From assembly GCA_022796315.1 (NCBI GenBank), contig JAAWIL010000105.1:1-7119 (forward strand): DNA of 7,119 bases, written 5' to 3'. The notes under the pieces were generated by a model. It made no database searches. It was not told where the DNA came from and was given only the letters and a program-made list of their open reading frames with translations. This document shows, in pieces, positions 1-5,123 of the stretch. The stretch comes from Oscillibacter sp. (GTDB lineage Bacteria; Bacillota; Clostridia; Oscillospirales; Oscillospiraceae). The translations under genes were made by a program, and so were the position numbers. Each line of letters begins with the position of its first letter. Position 1 is the first letter of the stretch.

Positions 1-49
1 ATGTCTTGGCGGCGTATTTTCCGCCCTGACTGCGTTAAAAATCCTTGCC

Positions 50-127
50 ATCCGTCAGGATGCCTGCGGATTTTTGCCTTGCAGGGCAAAAAATCCACTT
101 GCCAATCCATACACGTTGAGATATTAA
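50..127 (+). repeat. Left copy of a dispersed ~76-nt element with promoter-like end
   Basis: This stretch matches the reverse complement of 7110-7033 at the other end of the window. Aligned without gaps, 47 of 58 bases agree over 50-107, and about 56 of 76 over 50-125. The copy holds a hairpin (arms 68-78 and 85-96, 11 bp with one bulged A) and an upstream one (50-59 with 63-71, one bulged T). It ends in TTGCCA (99-104), 17 bases, then TATTAA (122-127), a plausible sigma-A promoter pointing at the gntR gene. The spacing is the same in the other copy. It is not a gene. What kind of element it is remains unknown to me; an intergenic mobile or regulatory repeat is the simplest reading. Confidence 0.6.
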
Positions 128-176
128 ACAGGCTCTAAGGCCTATAAGCCGGAAGAAAAAAATTTTTACTTTCCTC

Positions 177-204
177 TTGACAAATCCGAAAAATGTGTTA
201 TTGT
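177..204 (+). promoter_or_regulatory. Sigma-A promoter of the ytrA-like operon
   Basis: A perfect -35 box TTGACA (177-182) is followed by 16 bases and the -10 box TATTGT (199-204). A TG at 196-197 gives an extended -10. Transcription would start near 211, about 30 bases before the gntR start codon. The AAGGAGG ribosome site (227-233) lies 7 bases before that codon. This is the clearest promoter in the window and drives the regulator, ATPase and permease together. Confidence 0.8.
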
Positions 205-220
205 ACTAGTTAGATAATAC
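195..220. promoter_or_regulatory. Palindromic operator overlapping the -10 box
   Basis: A 26-bp imperfect palindrome has outer arms GTGTTAT (195-201) and ATAATAC (214-220) and a central ACTAGT (205-210). In all, 18 of 26 positions are symmetric. It covers the -10 box and the expected transcription start. YtrA-family GntR regulators are known to repress their own operons from such sites, so the product of the gene at 241 is the likely ligand-responsive repressor here. Binding is inferred, not shown. Confidence 0.6.
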
Positions 221-240
221 AGAAACAAGGAGGCGCAGCC

Positions 241-633
241 ATGCGGTGGCTCTTTTCCAACGACGCTCCCATCTACACGCAGCTGATCGAGCAAATTAAA
301 GTAGGGATCGTCACCGGCGGATTTCCCAGGGGGGAGCGATTACCCTCGGTGCGGGATCTGGCTACAGAGGCCGGTGTCAACCCCAACACCATGCAGCGGG
401 CAATGACGGAGCTGGAGCGGGACGGACTGGTCTACAGCCAGCGAACCGCAGGAAGGTTTGTGACGGAGGACGAACACATGATTGAACAGGCGAAGCGGGG
501 TCTGGCGGAGCGTCACATCAAGACGTTCCTGGCGTCCATGATCCGGCTGGGGTTCCGGCGGGAGGAGATCCTCTCCCTGCTGGAGCAGGAGACGAACAAG
601 GGAGGAAGCATTGATGGCAGTTATGGAATGTAA
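241..633 (+). CDS. GntR family transcriptional regulator, YtrA subfamily
   Basis: This 130-residue protein is a cytoplasmic repressor of the short YtrA type. An N-terminal winged helix-turn-helix covers about residues 9-75, with the family hallmarks LPSVRDLA (residues 36-43) and NPNTMQRAMTELERDGL (residues 48-64). Only a short helical tail (about 78-118) follows, and there is no large effector domain, as expected for YtrA proteins. The start is fixed by AAGGAGG at 227-233, 7 bases upstream. The gene is first in its operon and its last 20 bases overlap the ATPase gene, so the two are translationally coupled. YtrA relatives respond to cell-wall-active peptides or envelope stress by releasing an adjacent ABC transporter operon. 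That role is inferred here from the neighbours. The family call is firm; the inducer is unknown. Confidence 0.93.
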   Translation: MRWLFSNDAPIYTQLIEQIKVGIVTGGFPRGERLPSVRDLATEAGVNPNTMQRAMTELERDGLVYSQRTAGRFVTEDEHMIEQAKRGLAERHIKTFLASMIRLGFRREEILSLLEQETNKGGSIDGSYGM

Positions 634-1309
634 GGGGCTGACCAAGCGGTACAGCCACGTCACGGCGCTGGAGGACGTGAGCTTCTCCATCGCGCCGGGG
701 CGGATCGTGGGGCTGCTGGGCCCCAACGGCAGCGGCAAGACCACCCTCATCAAGCTGGCCAACGGCCTGCTGACGCCGACCTCCGGGGAGATGCTGGTGT
801 GCGGCACCGCGCCGGGGAAGGCCAGCCACGCCTAGGTGAGCTATCTGCCGGAGCGGACCTCCATCCCCCTGTGGATGACTGCCGCGCAGCTGCTGGATTT
901 CTACCAGGACTTCTACAGGGACTTCCGCCGGGAGGCGGCGGAGGAGATGCTGACCCATCTGAACATCCCTCTCCGGCAGCACATCAAGCAGATGTCCAAG
1001 GGCACCCGGGAGAAGGTGCAGCTGATCATGGTCATGAGCCGGGCGGCGGGACTGTATCTGCTGGATGAGCCCATCGGCGGCGTGGACCCGGCCACACGGG
1101 ACTACATCCTCTCCACCATCATCGGCAACTACAACCCCGAGGCCGCAGTGGTGATCTCCACCCACCTGATCTCCGACGTGGAGAAGGTGCTGGACGAGGT
1201 GCTGTTTATCAACCAGGGCCACCTGGTGCTCCAATCCACCGTGGACGAGATCCGGGAGGCCAAGGGCATGAGTGTGGACGCGCTGTTCCGGGAGGTGTTC
1301 AAATGCTGA
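614..1309 (+). pseudogene. ABC transporter ATP-binding protein, interrupted by in-frame amber codon
   Basis: The frame encodes a 231-position ABC ATPase of the YtrB-like exporter type, broken by TAG at 833-835 (codon 74). Before the stop come the A-loop region (TKRY) and Walker A (GPNGSGKTT). After it, without frame change, come the Q-loop region VSYLPER, the signature-equivalent MSKGTREK, Walker B/D-loop (LYLLDEPIGGVDP) and the H-loop (ISTHL). The ATG at 614 is chosen because GGAGG (601-605) sits 8 bases upstream; a TTG at 611 is the alternative. The gene overlaps gntR by 20 bases and the permease start by 7. A GTG directly follows the stop (836), but only a weak GGGGAAGG lies 14 bases before it. 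Re-initiation would give a 157-residue piece without Walker A. All other motifs are intact, so the lesion looks recent, or it is a sequence error. Confidence 0.85.
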
Positions 1310-2112
1310 TGAAACTGTTCAAGCACGAGTTTCGTGCCACGGGCCGGATCATGGGCCCGGTATATCTGATTCTGCTGGCTACGGCCATCGGGGCCAACGT
1401 CTCCTTCCGGGTGCTGCTGGACTCGGATTACACCGTGGTCAATCTGCTGGGCGGCCTGCTGATGATGGCCTTTGTGTTCGCCATTATCGCGGTATTCCTG
1501 GCTGCCTTCATCCTAATGGTCCAGCGGTTCTACAAGAACCTCTTACAGGACGAGGGCTATGTGATGCTGACGCTGCCGGTGTCCATCCACCAGCACATCT
1601 GGACAAAGCTGACGGTGTCCGCCGTGTGGTTCGCGGTGACGCTGCTGGCCGTCATTCTGGCAAGCCTGATCTCTATCGCAGACATCCACACCGTCTCCAA
1701 CTTCTTCGAGGGGCTGGCGGATCTCCTGCGGGAGGTATTCCATCTGCGGCCGGCGGACTTCACCAACATCACCGTGATCTGCCTGGAGGTGCTGGTATTT
1801 GCCTTCGTCTCCTGCTGCGTCACCTGCCTGCAGTTCTATGCCGCCCTGGCCATCGGCCACAGCGCCGCCAGCCATAAGCTGGCCTGGTCCGTAGCGGCGT
1901 ACCTGATCATCTCCTTTGTCATGCAGCTGGTCAGCGGCATCGGGATGATCTTTCTGGGGGAGGTACACCTGCCGAGCTGGAATCTGAATCTGGACATCTA
2001 CGCAGGCATCCATTTGGGACTGTGGCTCATGATTATCCTGGTGGCGGTGTACGGTGTTATCTTCTACCCCCTCACCGTCTACTTCATGAAGCACCGGCTG
2101 AATCTGGAGTAA
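1303..2112 (+). CDS. ABC transporter permease, ABC-2-like exporter type
   Basis: This 269-residue integral membrane protein is the membrane partner of the preceding ATPase. About six hydrophobic segments can be seen, near residues 17-37, 46-74, 102-126, 155-185, 194-218 and 234-260. The cytoplasmic stretch QRFYKNLLQDEGYVMLTLPV (about 74-92) is typical of a family of Clostridia permeases found beside YtrA regulators. GGGAGGT (1290-1296) lies 6 bases before the ATG at 1303, which favours that start over the ATG at 1309; the latter overlaps the ATPase stop in TGATG. It is the last gene of the regulator-ATPase-permease operon, probably for export of, or resistance to, envelope-active peptides. 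The substrate cannot be read from the sequence. With the ATPase broken, the permease may lack its energy source. Confidence 0.88.
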   Translation: MLMKLFKHEFRATGRIMGPVYLILLATAIGANVSFRVLLDSDYTVVNLLGGLLMMAFVFAIIAVFLAAFILMVQRFYKNLLQDEGYVMLTLPVSIHQHIWTKLTVSAVWFAVTLLAVILASLISIADIHTVSNFFEGLADLLREVFHLRPADFTNITVICLEVLVFAFVSCCVTCLQFYAALAIGHSAASHKLAWSVAAYLIISFVMQLVSGIGMIFLGEVHLPSWNLNLDIYAGIHLGLWLMIILVAVYGVIFYPLTVYFMKHRLNLE

Positions 2113-2126
2113 AAAACACAAACACA

Positions 2127-2150
2127 GGCGGCGGGAGGATTCCCGCCGCC
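2127..2150. terminator. Strong GC hairpin between permease and COG2426 genes
   Basis: A perfect 10-bp stem (2127-2136 with 2141-2150) closes a GGAT loop. An A-rich stretch precedes it but no T tract follows on the + strand, so it is not a classical intrinsic terminator. It lies 14 bases after the permease stop and 1 base before the first ATG of the next gene. It also encloses GGGAGG (2133-2138), the only AGGAGG-like ribosome site in reach. It could attenuate transcription, stabilise the upstream mRNA 3' end, or hold back translation of the next gene. Confidence 0.5.
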
Positions 2151-2151
2151 T

Positions 2152-2634
2152 ATGGGGGAGCTTATGGGCTTTTTGGACACCATGCTGGGAAAACTTCTGC
2201 TGACCTTCGGCACCGCCATGGTGCCGGTGGTGGAGCTGCGGGGCGCCATCCCCATGGGGGTGGCCGCCGGGCTGGACCCCGCCCTGGCCTGCGCCGCGGC
2301 AATTCTGGGCAATCTGGTGCCGGCGCCGCTGATCATTCTCCTGATCCGCCGGGTCTTCGACTGGCTGCGGGGAAACCGGTTCCTGGGCCCCAAGATCGAG
2401 TGGCTGGAGCGCCGGGCCCATCTGAAGGGGCGGCTGGTCCGCAAGTACCGGCTGATCGGGCTGGCCATTCTGGTGGGGATTCCCCTGCCGGGGACGGGGG
2501 CCTGGACCGGGTCCCTGGTGGCGGCCATGCTGAATATTCGGATGCGCCACGCGCTGCCGGCGATTTTCCTGGGCCTGCTGATTGCCGGGGGCATCACGAC
2601 GGCGGTGACCCTGGGTGTGGTGCATCTGCTGTAA
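2152..2634 (+). CDS. Small multidrug export protein family (COG2426) membrane protein
   Basis: This 160-residue membrane protein matches the Sm_multidrug_ex/COG2426 family in length and motifs. VELRGAIPMG (residues 27-36) and GIPLPGTGAWTGSL (109-122) are the two conserved Pro/Gly-rich motifs. Each is followed by a hydrophobic stretch (about 36-66 and 122-158), and a basic cytoplasmic segment (67-100) separates the halves. The family name implies drug export, but its biochemical role is poorly established. The start is uncertain. The ATG at 2152 directly abuts a hairpin that hides its ribosome site. The ATG at 2164 has GGGGGAG only 3 bases before it but would give an N-terminus of more typical length. 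The gene lies 39 bases after the permease on the same strand and may be read through from that operon. Confidence 0.85.
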   Translation: MGELMGFLDTMLGKLLLTFGTAMVPVVELRGAIPMGVAAGLDPALACAAAILGNLVPAPLIILLIRRVFDWLRGNRFLGPKIEWLERRAHLKGRLVRKYRLIGLAILVGIPLPGTGAWTGSLVAAMLNIRMRHALPAIFLGLLIAGGITTAVTLGVVHLL

Positions 2635-2780
2635 AAAGTTTTCGCCCACCTTTTTCAAGAGGCGGCGGGGTCCAGGGGCAGCGCCCCTGGTCGTGCCTCG
2701 CAAGGCGCGAAACTCTCTCCTTCCCCAGGCCAAAACCCCCACCTGAGAGCGCCTCTGCCGCCCCCAGGGCGCAGACAGCG
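2635..2780. repeat. Intergenic palindromic element with consecutive hairpins
   Basis: The spacer after the COG2426 gene is a run of hairpins: CGCC 2643-2646 with GGCG 2664-2667 enclosing CCT/AGG; CCAGGGGC 2672-2679 with GCCCCTGG 2683-2690 (8 bp, loop AGC); 2691-2698 with 2703-2710 (8 bp with one wobble); and 2755-2763 with 2767-2774 (8 bp, one bulged C). I recognise the style, AAAGTTTTCGCC followed by a GGGGTCCAGGGG-type palindrome, as resembling short interspersed elements common between genes in GC-rich gut Clostridia. That recognition is from memory and was not searched. It may also end transcription of the upstream operon. Confidence 0.45.
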
Positions 2781-2850
2781 TCCCCCGAAAGAACACCCAT
2801 CCCCCGCAACACCCCCCACAGCACTCTTCCATCAAAAAGGAGACGATCTC

Positions 2851-3432
2851 ATGAACTATTTGAAGAGCCTGATGCGCATGTCCCTCTGCATCCTCTCTCT
2901 GGCACTCCTCCTCACCGCCTGCGGACCCCATATCACCACCCCCGACGACGAGGAGTTCCAGGACGTCTGGGACGAGGTCTGGGACAATCTGGAGAAGGAC
3001 CTGGAGGAAGACCTGAAGGAGAGCACCCCCGACCTCGCCAAGCGGCACTTCTACCAGATCCTGAACGGCGAAGAGGAGGAGCTCTGCACCGTCACCGACG
3101 CAGCCCAGGTCGCCGCCCTGGACGATCTCCTGGGCAACGTAGGCGAGGGGCGGCAGGAGACGCCGGTGTCCGAAGGCGGCGAGGAGATTGCCTGCATCTA
3201 CGTCTATCAGCAGGAGAAAACCCTCCTGGCCGGCCAGGACCCCGACGAAGAGCGGGAGTATGAGGAGGTCGTCCGGTTCACGGTCTATCAGGACCAGGAC
3301 CTCATCACCCTGCAGTGCCTGAAGGACAAGGAACTGGCGGGAATTTCCCTGGAAGATTTTCTGTCCTTCACCCTCTCCGTTCCGGCGGAGACCATGGAGA
3401 CGCTGCGGAACCCGGCCCAGTTCACGGAATAA
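2851..3432 (+). CDS. Putative acidic lipoprotein of unknown function
   Basis: This 193-residue protein has a lipoprotein signal: basic start (K5, R9), hydrophobic core (11-21) and lipobox LTAC with the lipidated Cys at 24. It should therefore be anchored to the outer face of the membrane. Residues 32-60 are very acidic and helix-like, with Asp/Glu and Trp spaced as in an amphipathic helix. Residues 66-190 alternate predicted strands and turns, with hydrophobic patches IACIYVYQ (113-120) and VVRFTVYQ (140-147). They look like a small beta-rich domain that I do not recognise. AAAGGAG (2836-2842), 8 bases upstream, fixes the start. No sigma-A promoter is visible in the 216-base GC-rich spacer before it. 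It stands alone, closed by the hairpin at 3433-3479. Function is unknown. Confidence 0.85.
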   Translation: MNYLKSLMRMSLCILSLALLLTACGPHITTPDDEEFQDVWDEVWDNLEKDLEEDLKESTPDLAKRHFYQILNGEEEELCTVTDAAQVAALDDLLGNVGEGRQETPVSEGGEEIACIYVYQQEKTLLAGQDPDEEREYEEVVRFTVYQDQDLITLQCLKDKELAGISLEDFLSFTLSVPAETMETLRNPAQFTE

Positions 3433-3479
3433 GAAGCAACGGAGCGCACCCGGCAAGGCCACATGCGCTCCGTTGTTTC
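3433..3479. terminator. Bidirectional terminator between lipoprotein and GH18 remnant
   Basis: A 16-bp stem (3433-3448 with 3464-3479, one G-T pair) closes a 15-base loop and starts one base after the lipoprotein stop. TTT at the 3' foot gives a weak U tract for + strand transcripts. On the - strand the stem is followed by a T-rich stretch from the lipoprotein tail. Its right foot touches the TAG stop of the GH18 remnant at 3479-3481, so it serves both converging genes. Confidence 0.75.
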
Positions 3480-3937
3480 TATCTAATGTCATACAGACTG
3501 TCCAGCACCAGCCAGGTCTGGGAGAAGGGCCGCATCAGGTTCCAGATCCCCGTCCCCAGGAAGCCGTACTCCCCGATCAGGCGGAACTTGGCCTCCAGGC
3601 TGCGGGCGTCCTCGAACCAGACCTCGTGAACCACACCGGCCTCGTCCGTGTAATGAAAGAAGGGGGCCTGGGCCGTCTCGTCGTACTGGATGGCGATGCC
3701 GTGGTACAGTGCCAGCTCAATCGCCCGCTGGTTGGAAATGGACTGGGCCCGGGTGGTCCCCTGGACAAAGGGAATCGGCCAGTCGTAGCCGTAATTGGGC
3801 ACCCCCAGAAGGATCTTCCCTGGGGGGATGGCGGTGACGGCGTAGTCCAGCACCGCCCGGACATTCGGGAGGGGCGCAATGGCCATTGGCGGGCCGTAGG
3901 TATAGCCCCATTCGTATGAGGGCGGCAGTTCATACAC
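3479..3937 (-). pseudogene. C-terminal remnant of GH18 (YaaH/SleL-like) glycosidase
   Basis: About 145 residues match the last part of spore-cortex/peptidoglycan GH18 proteins of the YaaH/SleL type. Examples are YEWGYTYGPPMAIAPLP near the N-end, KILLGVPNYGYDW in the middle, QYDETAQAPFFHY, VWFEDARSLEAK, and the terminal GIWNLMRPFSQTWLVLDSLYDI. Homology begins abruptly at YEWGYTYG. The upstream half of the barrel, including the DxxDxDxE catalytic motif, and the usual LysM repeats are absent. The only in-frame start is a GTG at 3937 whose G overlaps the GGAGG it would need. An ATG at 3933 is out of frame. A terminator (3951-3976) sits directly upstream, so there is no room for a promoter. I read it as a decayed 3' fragment left by deletion. 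Full-length relatives run to about 400 residues or more. Confidence 0.8.
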
Positions 3938-3950
3938 CTCCCCCCAATGG

Positions 3951-3976
3951 AAAAGCCCCCGCCGGATGGCGGGGGC
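3951..3976 (-). terminator. Intrinsic terminator, minus strand
   Basis: A perfect 9-bp stem (3955-3963 with 3968-3976, all G-C) has the loop ATCC on the - strand and is followed at once by TTTT (3954-3951). This is a textbook intrinsic terminator. It ends the OPT-peptidase operon and would also be the 3' end of any RNA made from the structured region at 3978-4132. Confidence 0.85.
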
Positions 3977-3977
3977 A

Positions 3978-4132
3978 GGTTCCAGGCGGCAGCACGCCGG
4001 TGGAGCCGCCTGGGGACCAGGGGAATTGGAAGGAGTAGGTCTCTTTCGGTATGTATGGCACGAAAAACCAGGAATACTCTTGCCGGCGCGGGGAGTCAGG
4101 GTCTTGCCCGGCTCCCCCTTCTTTCGCGCCGG
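3978..4132 (-). ncRNA. Candidate structured RNA or 3' UTR: three adjacent long hairpins
   Basis: Three extended hairpins sit nearly end to end. The first has CCGGCGCG 4083-4090 pairing with 4125-4132, enclosing GGGAG 4091-4095 with CTCCC 4112-4116 and GGG/CCC. The second has 4031-4037 with 4075-4081, then 4038-4040 with 4067-4069, then TTTCG 4044-4048 with CGAAA 4061-4065. The third has GGT 3978-3980 with ACC 4016-4018, then 3982-3990 with 4005-4013 (9 bp). The terminator follows 1 base later on the - strand. The region starts 10 bases after the peptidase stop, so it is either a structured 3' UTR or a separate small RNA of about 180 bases. It matches no RNA family I recognise. A repeat element is the main alternative. 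Confidence 0.4.
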
Positions 4133-4141
4133 AGCGGAAAA

Positions 4142-5104
4142 TCAGCGGAAATCCTTGGCGGCCTTTAAGCCATAGGCAGGCTCTGCCAGGAGGGCGGCGC
4201 GGTTGATGGCGCGGCCCATGCACTCGGTAATCAGGGCGCCCACGGCGTCCACCCCGACCTCCACCTCGCTGGTGGTCATCAGGAAGATGGTATCGCCGTC
4301 AGCGGTGGAGTGAACCGGACGGATGGCCTGGGCGAATCCGTTGTGCGCAATGCTGGCCAGCTTGTTGCATTGGCATTTGTCCAGCTTGGCGTTGGTAATC
4401 ACACAGCCGATGGTGGTATTGCCGCCCCACAGCGCCCGGTTGCGCTCGATCTCGTCATACATGACGGCCGTGGTATCGGCCAGGGCGCCGTCCTCGGTCA
4501 GAAGGCCCGCCAGGATGTGCTTGTCGTCATAGTCGATGACATCGCCCAGGGCGTTCACCGCCACGACGGCCCCGCACTGCACGGCGCCCACCTGGGCGGC
4601 GTAGATGCCCAGGCCCGACTTCATCATGCGCTCCGGGCCGTGGAACTTGCCCACGGTGGCCCCGGTGCCCGCGCCGATGTTGCCCTCGCCGGGCTCCTGG
4701 CCGCCGCAGGCAGCGGCGCAGGCGGCGTAGCCCATGGCCTTGTCGGGCCAGACCTGATTGCTCACCAGCTCCAGGTCAAAGAGGGACGCGCCGCAGACAA
4801 TGGGCACCTTGCCGAAGCCCGTCTCAAAGCCCACGTCCCGCTCGGACAGGAACTGCATGGCGCCGTCCCCGGCCTCCAGGCCGAAGGCGCTGCCGCCGGA
4901 GAGCATCACGCAGTGGATCTGCTGGACGGTGTTGACGGGCCGCAGCAGCTCCGTCTCCCGGGAGGCGGGACTGCCGCCCCGCACGTCCACGCCGGCCCAC
5001 GCGCCCTGCTCACAGAGGATCGCGGTGCAACCGGTGGCGTGCTCCGCGTCCTGGGCGTGGCCGATTCGGAAGCCTTGGATGGCGGATATCGGAATCTGTT
5101 TCAT
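4142..5104 (-). CDS. P1/DmpA family (S58) N-terminal-nucleophile peptidase
   Basis: This 320-residue enzyme belongs to the DmpA/BapA/NylC family, whose members cut themselves into two chains and use the freed N-terminal Ser or Thr as nucleophile. The family acts on N-terminal amide bonds of peptides, beta-peptides or amide oligomers. Visible marks are the early VDVRGGSPASRET (39-51), LSGGSAFGLEAGDG (68-81), NIGAGTGATVGKF (142-154) and the processing region NTTIGCVITNAKL (229-241). By analogy with NylC, cleavage is expected between Asn229 and Thr230. There is no signal peptide, so it acts in the cytoplasm. GGGGAGG (5117-5111) lies 6 bases before the ATG. Only 19 bases separate it from the upstream transporter gene, so the two share one transcript, which suggests that imported peptides are the substrate. 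The exact substrate is unknown. Confidence 0.92.
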   Translation of the reverse strand: MKQIPISAIQGFRIGHAQDAEHATGCTAILCEQGAWAGVDVRGGSPASRETELLRPVNTVQQIHCVMLSGGSAFGLEAGDGAMQFLSERDVGFETGFGKVPIVCGASLFDLELVSNQVWPDKAMGYAACAAACGGQEPGEGNIGAGTGATVGKFHGPERMMKSGLGIYAAQVGAVQCGAVVAVNALGDVIDYDDKHILAGLLTEDGALADTTAVMYDEIERNRALWGGNTTIGCVITNAKLDKCQCNKLASIAHNGFAQAIRPVHSTADGDTIFLMTTSEVEVGVDAVGALITECMGRAINRAALLAEPAYGLKAAKDFR

Positions 5105-5123
5105 AAACTGCCTCCCCTCTCCG

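Noticed and set aside
833..835. TAG recoded as pyrrolysine or another residue
   Set aside because: ABC ATPases do not require such a residue here, no recoding structure was noted, and TAG is used as a natural stop at 3479-3481. Nonsense mutation or error is simpler.
836..1309. The downstream half of the ATPase as an independent gene starting at GTG 836
   Set aside because: It begins inside a conserved domain just before the Q-loop, has only a distant weak ribosome site, and lacks Walker A. It is better read as part of a broken gene.
1543..3492. A 649-residue open frame on the - strand across permease, COG2426 and lipoprotein genes
   Set aside because: It runs antisense to three well-supported genes, is rich in Gly, Arg, Gln and His as expected of a GC-rich shadow frame, and has no family motifs.
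3951..4132. A CRISPR-like or tandem repeat array
   Set aside because: The hairpins differ from one another in sequence and size; there is no repeated unit or spacer pattern.
3930..4223. A 97-residue - strand frame between peptidase and GH18 remnant
   Set aside because: It overlaps the peptidase 3' end in another frame, and its open state and aromatic-rich middle are explained by the hairpin arms; it has no family resemblance.
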